Source: Candidatus Kuenenia stuttgartensis (GTDB taxonomy: Bacteria; Planctomycetota; Planctomycetia; Isosphaerales; Isosphaeraceae). From it: a stretch of 12,319 bases of DNA. Under the pieces are notes generated by a model. That model did not search any database and was not told the origin of the DNA. It saw nothing but the letters and a program-made list of their open reading frames with translations. The position numbers and the translations under genes were made by a program. The stretch is from contig CAMCFM010000069.1 of the NCBI GenBank assembly GCA_945874095.1, positions 1 to 12,319 on the forward strand, read 5' to 3'. Of the stretch, positions 1-6,439 are shown piece after piece. The first letter of the stretch is position 1. Every line of letters begins with the position of its first letter.

Positions 1-1136
1 GGGTTCCAGTGATCTCGGCCGGCTTTTTCGTTGATTTTTGGAGTTCTGCCGAACTCTCCAACGGCGACGATCAAGGTGGAGTCGAGGAGGCGACGCTGGT
101 CGAGGTCGGTGATCAAGGTGGCCATGGCTTGATCGAGCATCCAGCCGTGCCGGTCCTGCATGATCTGGAAATATCGGTCGTGCATATCCCAGCCCCCGTC
201 ACCGGCGTCTTCTGGGCATTCTACGTGTGTTGACCAGTTTACTTGAACGACAGGCTGGCCGGCTTCGACTAGGCGGCGGGCGAGCATACAGCATTGACCA
301 AATCTATGGCGGCCATAGGCATCACGCAGGGGTTCAGGCTCAGTGGAGAGATCAAGAGCTGCAAGTGTTTGGCGTGACGAGAGAAGGGTGTGGGCAAGCC
401 GGTAATGATGGTCCATGGCCAAGCCGGGCTTGGATGCATCGGCCCGGGCTTTTTCGAGGAGTTCAAACCGGCGGTCCATGCGGCTGGAGGAAAGTTCTTT
501 TGGCAGATCCAGAGAAGGAATTTTGAGGCCTTCGATAGGGTCGTAGTCGAGGCGAAAAGGGTCGTGGGTTGAGCCAAGTAGTCCACCGCCTTCACCGACG
601 ACTTTTTTGAGTCCCTGGTGAAGTTGACTGCCGAGGATGACGTAGCCTGGGAGTTGCCCGGAAGGCCGCGGGTTCAATCGACCGATGATGGAGCCGATAC
701 TTGGTCTCATGACTCCTGTACTGACGGATCCGCCGAGTGCAACGGCACCTGCTTGAGAGCCTGTGAGGGCGATGGTTCCAGCGACTCCGTGATCATTGGA
801 AGCGTGATTCATGCTTCGAATGACGGCGATTTTATCCGCGACTTTTGAGAGGTTTGGGAGGAGTTCGCAAAACGAAAGGCCGGGGACTTTGGTTTGGATT
901 GGCTCGAATGGGCCCCGATATTCGAGCGGAGCCGTTGGTTTCATGTCGAAGGTATCGAGATGGCTGGGGCCGCCCCAGAGCCAGAGAAGCACGACCGATT
1001 TGATCGGACTTGGATCACTGGCGTTTGATCTGGCAGCGAGAAGATCGACCAGGCGGATCCCAAATGCTCCAAGGCCGCCGATTTGCACCAAGGCGCGACG
1101 TCGGGAGATGGGTTGGCATCCGTAGTCTAAATTCAT
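1..1136 (-). CDS. DUF1501 family protein with Tat-type signal, 3'-truncated by window edge
   Basis: Reading the minus strand from the ATG at 1136, an uninterrupted frame of 378 residues runs to base 3 and leaves the window without a stop. The N-terminus has a Tat-like signal: SRRRALVQIGG at residues 11-21 followed by a short hydrophobic stretch. GGPSHLDTFDMKP (55-67), MNHASNDHG (109-117), GEFGRTP (360-366) and GRDHW (373-377) are the landmarks I associate with DUF1501, a family of the alkaline phosphatase-like superfamily that is greatly expanded in planctomycetes. In those genomes DUF1501 genes usually sit beside genes for large DUF1549/DUF1553 cytochrome-like proteins, and the pair is thought to act outside the cytoplasmic membrane; the substrate is not established. 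No such partner is visible here, but the 3' side is cut off. Members I know are about 430-480 residues, so roughly the last 50-100 are missing. No clear ribosome binding site precedes the ATG. Confidence 0.9.
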   Translation of the reverse strand, partial: MNLDYGCQPISRRRALVQIGGLGAFGIRLVDLLAARSNASDPSPIKSVVLLWLWGGPSHLDTFDMKPTAPLEYRGPFEPIQTKVPGLSFCELLPNLSKVADKIAVIRSMNHASNDHGVAGTIALTGSQAGAVALGGSVSTGVMRPSIGSIIGRLNPRPSGQLPGYVILGSQLHQGLKKVVGEGGGLLGSTHDPFRLDYDPIEGLKIPSLDLPKELSSSRMDRRFELLEKARADASKPGLAMDHHYRLAHTLLSSRQTLAALDLSTEPEPLRDAYGRHRFGQCCMLARRLVEAGQPVVQVNWSTHVECPEDAGDGGWDMHDRYFQIMQDRHGWMLDQAMATLITDLDQRRLLDSTLIVAVGEFGRTPKINEKAGRDHWN

Positions 1137-1475
1137 ATGAGTGAGTCCATCTCATGGAACCCTTGAGGAGGGCAAATACAGGAATAGCCGGTGATCTCGA
1201 ACTTTTTCAAGAGACGAACGGATGTAGGCGGGATTGTCAGGACCTCTCCATTATCACCGACTTAAACCAGATAAGCAATCGGGGATTACGGACAATTTTC
1301 GGGTGTCGTTGACTGGCGAGGTTGTCGGAGTGACTGGGTGATTGTGTGACGATCCGTCGACGGGCCACAGAAAAACAATATGATTTTAAGTGTAAGTTTT
1401 CGTGAGTCTTATGGAATATGAGGCAAGAAAGGGCTTGCTTTCTCACGAATAGTCCGTATATTAACTTCTACAGAC
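1137..1475. other. Intergenic region between divergent DUF1501 and tRNA-Arg genes
   Basis: This 339-base stretch holds no convincing gene. A 69-codon minus-strand frame (1237-1446) resembles no family and lacks a start context. The region must contain the promoter for the minus-strand DUF1501 gene, though I cannot place it, and it contains a plausible tRNA promoter at its right end. An 8-base dyad (TTCGTGAG at 1399-1406 and CTCACGAA at 1442-1449) brackets a smaller hairpin (AGAAAG 1426-1431 with CTTTCT 1438-1443) and overlaps that promoter. Confidence 0.6.
1435..1462 (+). promoter_or_regulatory. Putative sigma70-type promoter of tRNA-Arg/tadA
   Basis: TTGCTT (1435-1440) and TATATT (1457-1462) are separated by 16 bases. 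Transcription would start near 1469, giving a pre-tRNA leader of about 7 bases before the mature 5' end at 1476. The same transcript would continue into tadA. The call rests on consensus similarity and position only. Confidence 0.4.
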
Positions 1476-1549
<74 letters not shown>

Positions 1550-1554
1550 TTCAA

Positions 1555-2052
1555 ATGACTATAGAACCGAACGATCCGCTAAGGCCAAAATGGTCTGAAG
1601 CGGATTTTTTTTATATGCGTCACGCCTTAAGCCTTGCTGAAGCGGGTTCCAAGCTCGGCGAGGTACCGGTTGGTGCGGTGATTGTAGGTCCTGGAGGGAT
1701 CATCGCTGAATCATTCAATCAGGTGGAAGCTTTAGGTGACCCGACAGCGCATGCCGAAATGATTGCCCTGAGGCTGGCTGCGAAAGTAGTGGGACGTCAC
1801 GCTTTGGCAGACTGCGTGCTTTATGTGACGCTGGAGCCTTGCGTGATGTGTGCAGGCGGGTTGGTGAACGCACGTTTGAGGCGAGTTTGTTTTGGAGCAA
1901 GGGATGATCGGTTTGGAGGATGCCGAAGTATCTATAGGATAACCGATGATCCAAGGCTGAATCATCGGCTGAAAGTCGATGGAAATTTGCTTGGTGATGA
2001 GGCAAGTGAACAGCTTCGTAATTTTTTCGCTGAACGTAGGTTGCAATTTTGA
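1555..2052 (+). CDS. tadA: tRNA-specific adenosine-34 deaminase TadA
   Basis: TadA converts A34 to inosine in tRNA-Arg(ACG) in the cytoplasm, using a zinc-activated water. The 165-residue product has the full deaminase signature: EVPVGAV (36-42), the HAE motif (His66 zinc ligand, Glu68 proton shuttle) and LEPCVMCAG (93-101), with Cys96 and Cys99 as the other zinc ligands. VCFGARD (111-117) and LNHR (135-138) also match bacterial TadA. Length is normal for the family. The ATG at 1555 fits the family N-terminus, where a short tail precedes the YMRHAL helix. It lies only 5 bases after the tRNA discriminator, leaving no room for a Shine-Dalgarno sequence outside the tRNA. An alternative start is Met21 (1615), which also lacks an obvious site. 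tRNA-Ser(CGA) follows 28 bases after the stop. Confidence 0.95.
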   Translation: MTIEPNDPLRPKWSEADFFYMRHALSLAEAGSKLGEVPVGAVIVGPGGIIAESFNQVEALGDPTAHAEMIALRLAAKVVGRHALADCVLYVTLEPCVMCAGGLVNARLRRVCFGARDDRFGGCRSIYRITDDPRLNHRLKVDGNLLGDEASEQLRNFFAERRLQF

Positions 2053-2068
2053 CGATAGAGATTACTAT
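2041..2068 (+). promoter_or_regulatory. Possible promoter of tRNA-Ser inside the tadA 3' end
   Basis: TTGCAA (2041-2046) and TACTAT (2063-2068) are 16 bases apart. Initiation near 2075 would leave about 6 bases ahead of the mature tRNA. The alternative is that tRNA-Ser is only read through from the tRNA-Arg promoter. The evidence is weak. Confidence 0.25.
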
Positions 2069-2080
2069 AGGTATGTACCT

Positions 2081-2169
2081 GGAGGGGTGCCTGAGCGGTT
2101 GAAAGGGCCGGTTTCGAAAACCGGTGTAGGGTTCACTCCCTACCGAGGGTTCGAATCCCTCCTCCTCCG
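2081..2169 (+). tRNA. tRNA-Ser (anticodon CGA)
   Basis: This is an 89-base class II tRNA. The acceptor stem is GGAGGGG (2081-2087) with CTCCTCC (2162-2168), one G-T wobble, and the discriminator is G2169. The anticodon stem is CCGGT/ACCGG with loop TTCGAAA; the anticodon CGA is at 2115-2117 and reads UCG. The long variable arm (2125-2144) pairs GTAGGG with CCCTAC, diagnostic for serine. The T arm is GAGGG-TTCGAAT-CCCTC. CCA is not encoded. The exosortase-like gene begins 43 bases after the 3' end. Confidence 0.97.
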
Positions 2170-2212
2170 TTGTCCAAACGATTTCCTTTCCTCATCCAAA
2201 TTGATTTTGACC

Positions 2213-3865
2213 ATGCTAATTTCAAACAAAATCACGGTTTCAGCATCCTTAACTGTTGTCGCATCAGCGGTATCGAGCTACTTCTCATTTTCAGGGTCGA
2301 GCAATTTCGTATCTCTTTTGATTGGGATAAGCCTGCTGGGACTTGCGGGCGCTCCTTTGCTCACAGCCTATCGGGTCATGAAAAGTACTCGGGATTTACC
2401 GAATCAAGTCCTGGAAGGCCAATTGGAAGATTATGAAGGGCCATCGGATACGACTGCGGCGGTCCTGTTGATCGGCAGCGTTTTGTCTCTTGGTCTTTTG
2501 CTGGTTTTTCCAGTTCGATGGCCGGCATCAGTCGCATTCGCCCTTTCATTTATGGCACTGAGTCTGTCAGTGGCTCGCAAGACACCGTTGCGGGATGCCT
2601 TTGTGGCATTGTTTGCAACGTTTTGTCTGTGGCCAGTGGCCAGTCCGGTTGCCGAGCGGTTTGAGACGAAAGCTGAATTGTACTTAAGTCGTTTGGTTGG
2701 AGATCGTTTAGATATGCGTGAAGTTTTGAACTATCCTGAGGGCAGGGTGGTTCAAACCATCAAAGGCGAAACAATTGTTGGCCAGACCGATGGTCGGTTG
2801 ACGGGTTTGCGGCTAGGTGCGATCGTGGCATGTGTTGTGGGCCTAGTGATGAGACGTGGTCCAATTCACGTGCTGACGCTGACGGTTTCCGGGATATTCT
2901 GGGCGTTGGTGCTGAATGGGTTCTGGGTTTATGGCAGGGTTTTGTCTCAGAACGAAATTCGAGGCTGGGAAACGATTTGGGGTAAATCCGGATTTGCGTT
3001 ACTTGCGGCTCTGGTTTTGATAGCGAGCACCGATCAGTTATTACTCGTTTTTGGGCTTTTGAATCCGCTTTCATGGATCAAACGCGACAAATCACGAAAG
3101 TCAGCGGTTGTGAACCCTGGTGAAGTGAACATGGGTGGGGAATCGGGATCAGAAATTGAAGAGGCTCTGCCGGTTTCACTTCCTTCAGCCTTGTTCTATG
3201 GCATCGGAACAATGGCCATGATTTTGGCCATTCTCGCCGCTGGTCAGTCAATCCAGAGGACAAATTCCGAGAAATTGGTTCGTTCCCGATGGCAGGCAGT
3301 GGCGGCCAGTAAGAACGAAAAACTTTGGCCTGATCGGCTGGGTCGATGGGCGCGTACGAATACACCACTTTTGAGCGAGACACCAGGTGTTTCAGGTGGT
3401 TCAAAATTGTCGGCTGTTTCGGCGTTTTACACGATAGATCAAAAGGCAGCGAGAGTGAGTTGGGCGGGCCCTTACAAGGGTTGGAATGATCGATTCCTGG
3501 AATTCCAGTCTCGTGGATGGTCGATTGCAAGTGAGCAGGTTGTGACGACGAATCCGACGGGCAAGCCTTACGTCCTGATGAATTTGTCTCAGCCGACGGG
3601 TGAGAAGGGTTTTCTGGTTTATGCGATGGACAAGATGGGTGGAGACTCTGATACGCCTTCCGTACGAAGTCTATCGCGTCTGGTTTGGTGGCATTTCCTT
3701 CAAGGTGCGGCCATGCGAAATCCGACTCAGGCTGATCGTTACCTGACAGAGATTTTCTATGAGTCGTTTACGGCACCTAAATCGGCAGATCAGCAGGCTC
3801 TTGGCGAGCTTTTGAAGGCTGCAATGGAAGCCAAACTGCCACAAGAGCTGTCATCAGGTGAGTGA
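2213..3865 (+). CDS. Exosortase U-like membrane protein with fused EpsI-like domain, active-site residues apparently lost
   Basis: The product has 550 residues. About nine hydrophobic segments fill residues 7-346 and a soluble tail follows (347-550). The core reads like an exosortase: a Pro-rich helix end (LWPVASPVAERF, 139-150), TDGRLTGLRL (192-201) where the family has a Cys-Ser-Gly motif, LNGFWVYG (234-241) where it has Asn-x-x-Arg, and GWETIWG (251-257) where it has GWxH. STDQLLLVFG (272-281) closely matches what I recall of exosortase U. On this alignment Cys reads as Leu196, Arg as Trp238 and His as Thr254; Asn235 and Gly198 remain. The tail has GPYKGWND and RGWSI with EpsI spacing. Active exosortases cleave PEP-CTERM sorting signals, so this one may be a non-catalytic relative. 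The frame is open further upstream through tRNA-Ser, so I take the first ATG after the tRNA; no ribosome binding site is evident. Two TPR genes follow on the same strand. Fold assignment is moderate; loss of catalysis is inferred. Confidence 0.72.
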   Translation: MLISNKITVSASLTVVASAVSSYFSFSGSSNFVSLLIGISLLGLAGAPLLTAYRVMKSTRDLPNQVLEGQLEDYEGPSDTTAAVLLIGSVLSLGLLLVFPVRWPASVAFALSFMALSLSVARKTPLRDAFVALFATFCLWPVASPVAERFETKAELYLSRLVGDRLDMREVLNYPEGRVVQTIKGETIVGQTDGRLTGLRLGAIVACVVGLVMRRGPIHVLTLTVSGIFWALVLNGFWVYGRVLSQNEIRGWETIWGKSGFALLAALVLIASTDQLLLVFGLLNPLSWIKRDKSRKSAVVNPGEVNMGGESGSEIEEALPVSLPSALFYGIGTMAMILAILAAGQSIQRTNSEKLVRSRWQAVAASKNEKLWPDRLGRWARTNTPLLSETPGVSGGSKLSAVSAFYTIDQKAARVSWAGPYKGWNDRFLEFQSRGWSIASEQVVTTNPTGKPYVLMNLSQPTGEKGFLVYAMDKMGGDSDTPSVRSLSRLVWWHFLQGAAMRNPTQADRYLTEIFYESFTAPKSADQQALGELLKAAMEAKLPQELSSGE

Positions 3866-3903
3866 ACGGGAACTTTTGGTCGATGGTGGCGTGAAGAACT
3901 GTC

Positions 3904-3943
3904 GAATTTCGGAATTTGCGATTTTTTCGACTTGCCGAAATTC
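3904..3943 (+). repeat. Inverted repeat in the leader of the first TPR gene
   Basis: GAATTTCGG (3904-3912) and CCGAAATTC (3935-3943) are exact reverse complements separated by 22 bases. The only T run, TTTTTT at 3922-3927, is inside the loop and not after the stem, so this is not a standard intrinsic terminator. It could be an mRNA leader structure or an operator upstream of the TPR gene at 3976. No function is established. Confidence 0.4.
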
Positions 3944-3965
3944 TCGATTCCAATGACAATTGTTC

Positions 3966-3971
3966 AGGAGA
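3966..3971 (+). promoter_or_regulatory. Ribosome binding site deciding the start of the first TPR gene
   Basis: AGGAGA lies 4 bases before the ATG at 3976. This favours that start over the in-frame ATG at 3916, which would add 20 residues and has no comparable site. It is the clearest Shine-Dalgarno sequence in this gene set. Confidence 0.7.
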
Positions 3972-3975
3972 ATCG

Positions 3976-6420
3976 ATGTCTACAAATCCCGACAACTCTC
4001 AATCCCTGATCCCTGAACATCCGCCTGAATGGCGGGATGATGAATTTCAGATTGCTTCTGCGGCTGACGAGAAGACGGACGAGAGTTTTTTTTCCCATAT
4101 TAAAGTCTTCGTATTCAAACTGTTTGGAATGGAATATCACGCTCGGCGTGACCATCAAACGGATTCATCTTTCGGATTGGCGGACGACGAGGATCTTCAG
4201 CAGTTTGCGATTGGCGATGGCGAATCACGAGTCAGCCGGAAGAATCGCAAGGTTGAGTTTGATAATGATTTAGAGCACGATTTTGCGTCTGAGCGAATCA
4301 GGCCGGCAGGTCGTTTAGGGTCTGCCAGTGTTGATGAGCAGGATGATCTGAGAGTTGCCGAAACTTCAAAGTACAGTCACTTTGAGCCTGAGGAGGATTT
4401 GCAAACTCCTCAATTGGTGGAGGATACTCCTGAGAGTTCGGCAGACGATTTTCGAATTGCGACAGATCGAGCCAAGTTAGATTTTGCAGAACAGATTGTT
4501 GAAGAGCCAGCCCGATTTAAACGCACTGAAGCGGAAGTGGATCCTGAGCCAGACGATATGCAGGTTGCAACTGCGAAGCGGATGGCGGCGACCCCGATTT
4601 TTTCTGATGCGGTCACATCCGACACAGGGGCTTATCATTCGGGCGATGAGGAGATGCTTCAGGCGGCCTCTGTGGAAACCCGTCGTCACTTTGGCGAACA
4701 GATTCATGATCAGTTAGGTGATCTGGTTGATCGTCTGGACATTACGAATCAGGCGATGGAATTTGGCGATATGGATCAGCCACTTTCGAACCACGATGAT
4801 TCGGGGATTGCTGAAGAACGTATTGATGCATCGGATCAGATCCGTCAAAAGAATTTGATGGCTTTGATCGTTCGCGGTTTCATCCGATTATTTCGCTGGC
4901 TGATCGGAATACCATGGCGGATCGTTTCACAGACGGGCGGCATTCAAGAGCAGTCAAGGCTTAAACTTGAGCCATTGATCGTGGGAATTCCGGCGGTCAT
5001 CATGACCATGATGGCTTATAAGTCTGTCATATTTCTAAACACATCGGATTTGCTGAGGGAACGGAATTACTATCTTCGCAAGTCGAACAATATGCTTGCG
5101 TCAAGTCAGTGGGAAGGCGCTCATCTGGCCATGCGAAGGGCCTGTTTGGCAGCCAATACGCCGGCCAATTTATGGCAATATGCACAGTTGATGTTGCAGG
5201 CTCCCGACATGGGAACTCGGCTTAAAGGCAGAAGGCTTGTGCTCAAACTGGCCGCTCATGATGGCGATAATCTTCCGGATGCCCATATTTTTCTGGCCAA
5301 AGAGTTGATCAATCGCAAAGATTTGCAGATTGAGCAAGTTCCTGAATTTATCGAATTGGTCCAGAACCACCTCAGGTCCGCACTCAGTGTTGCCCCTGAT
5401 CGACTTGATGCCGTCGAGATGCTGCTTGATTTGCTGATGACTCTCCGAGATGACAAGGAAGTGCAGCGATTGCTGGTTCCTCGTTTGGAACGATGGCCGG
5501 TGGGTCACTATTATCTTGCAAAGCTGGCGTTTAACAAAGGCGATCGTGTCAACCAGCAGATTTCAGCCACGTTTGCAGCGAACTATTATGAGTCGATTCC
5601 CAAGCTTTTAGAGCAAAGCCTGAAAGACAGGGAACGCTATCTGATGTGTCTGGCCCTGGCAGGCCAATGGGGAAAAGCTCAGCCAATTCTTGATGAATGG
5701 TATAAGCGGCTTGACGATGCGTCTGCGATCAAAGACTGGAAGAATCGATTTTTAGCGATTCGGACGATTGAAAAGATTGAATATCCTGTCAAGGATTCCA
5801 CCCCATTGATTTCGGAATGTTTGATCGAGCTTGCGAAAGATCCGAAGAACTCTGATCTTTGGAACGTTGTCAGCCAATATGCTGACCGTCAGCCAGCTTA
5901 CGGCGAATCGGTTTATAAGTCGGCCCGGAAAATCATTGGGGCGAATCTGGCGGCTCTCGACTCCGAGGGGTTCATGATTTGGGGCAACATCGCAAGGAAA
6001 CGCCGAATCAACAATGATGCCCGCTATTTCCTTGAGCAAAGTATCAAGCTCAAGCCTGACAACGTGATCGCTGCCAATAATCTTGCAAATATTCTTTACA
6101 AGGAAGAGCCAAAAGATTATCAGAGAGCGTTGGTTTTGATTGAGATGGTATTGAGGTTCGAGCCCAACAACCCAATCTATCTTGAGACTCGGGGGCAGAT
6201 TTTTGCCTTGCTTGGCCAGGACGACCGTGCCATTGATGATTTGACACGATCACTCAGCAGTTTTCCGAACGTTCCTGAAATTCATGAGACCCTTAGCCGG
6301 TTGCTACGTCGTAAAGGAAGTATTGAACTTGCTTTGCGGCATGAGAGCAGGCTGACTGAGCTACGCAGGAATGTTCCGAATCAAAATCAGTCAGGTCAAC
6401 TCGTACCCAAACCAAGATAA
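3976..6420 (+). CDS. Large TPR protein with acidic repeat-bearing N-terminal arm and one membrane anchor
   Basis: The product has 814 residues. Residues 1-290 are acidic (about 70 D/E against 29 K/R) and look mostly disordered. They carry six copies of a short motif resembling D-D-x-(F/L/M)-(Q/R)-(V/I)-A-(T/S): DDEFQIAS 21, DEDLQQFAIG 71, QDDLRVAE 122, ADDFRIAT 156, PDDMQVAT 192 and DEEMLQAAS 224. An amphipathic, Arg-rich stretch (about 294-316) precedes one clear membrane helix (about 332-354). The rest is helical TPR-like repeat; the clearest block (about 682-797) contains NNLANILY, PKDYQRALVLIE and ETRGQIFALLGQ. The basic residues before the helix suggest that the acidic arm is cytoplasmic and the TPR part faces the periplasm. 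The second TPR gene begins 19 bases after this stop and shares the C-terminal block. I do not recognise a named family. The role is probably assembly through protein-protein contacts. Confidence 0.85.
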   Translation: MSTNPDNSQSLIPEHPPEWRDDEFQIASAADEKTDESFFSHIKVFVFKLFGMEYHARRDHQTDSSFGLADDEDLQQFAIGDGESRVSRKNRKVEFDNDLEHDFASERIRPAGRLGSASVDEQDDLRVAETSKYSHFEPEEDLQTPQLVEDTPESSADDFRIATDRAKLDFAEQIVEEPARFKRTEAEVDPEPDDMQVATAKRMAATPIFSDAVTSDTGAYHSGDEEMLQAASVETRRHFGEQIHDQLGDLVDRLDITNQAMEFGDMDQPLSNHDDSGIAEERIDASDQIRQKNLMALIVRGFIRLFRWLIGIPWRIVSQTGGIQEQSRLKLEPLIVGIPAVIMTMMAYKSVIFLNTSDLLRERNYYLRKSNNMLASSQWEGAHLAMRRACLAANTPANLWQYAQLMLQAPDMGTRLKGRRLVLKLAAHDGDNLPDAHIFLAKELINRKDLQIEQVPEFIELVQNHLRSALSVAPDRLDAVEMLLDLLMTLRDDKEVQRLLVPRLERWPVGHYYLAKLAFNKGDRVNQQISATFAANYYESIPKLLEQSLKDRERYLMCLALAGQWGKAQPILDEWYKRLDDASAIKDWKNRFLAIRTIEKIEYPVKDSTPLISECLIELAKDPKNSDLWNVVSQYADRQPAYGESVYKSARKIIGANLAALDSEGFMIWGNIARKRRINNDARYFLEQSIKLKPDNVIAANNLANILYKEEPKDYQRALVLIEMVLRFEPNNPIYLETRGQIFALLGQDDRAIDDLTRSLSSFPNVPEIHETLSRLLRRKGSIELALRHESRLTELRRNVPNQNQSGQLVPKPR

Positions 6421-6439
6421 ACTCAGTTTGCAATAAACC

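Noticed and set aside
227..595. Overlapping open frames of about 60-108 codons on both strands
   Set aside because: They lie inside the continuous DUF1501 reading frame, which carries recognisable motifs throughout, and have no family features of their own.
1237..1446. 69-codon minus-strand frame in the intergenic region
   Set aside because: It has no protein-like motifs or ribosome binding site, and it overlaps the proposed tRNA promoter.
2049..2077. TTGACG with TATGTA as the tRNA-Ser promoter
   Set aside because: Although spaced by 17 bases, transcription would begin at or inside the mature tRNA 5' end (2081).
1979..2212. Upstream in-frame extension of the exosortase-like gene, starting inside tadA
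   Set aside because: It would translate straight through tRNA-Ser(CGA) and overlap the 3' end of tadA. The first ATG after the tRNA (2213) precedes a hydrophobic N-terminus typical of a membrane protein.
3078..3530. 150-codon minus-strand frame
   Set aside because: It is antisense to the conserved core and tail of the exosortase-like gene and has low-complexity, unfamiliar sequence.
3904..3943. Inverted repeat considered as a terminator of the exosortase-like gene
   Set aside because: The T run is in the loop instead of after the stem, and the next gene follows on the same strand.
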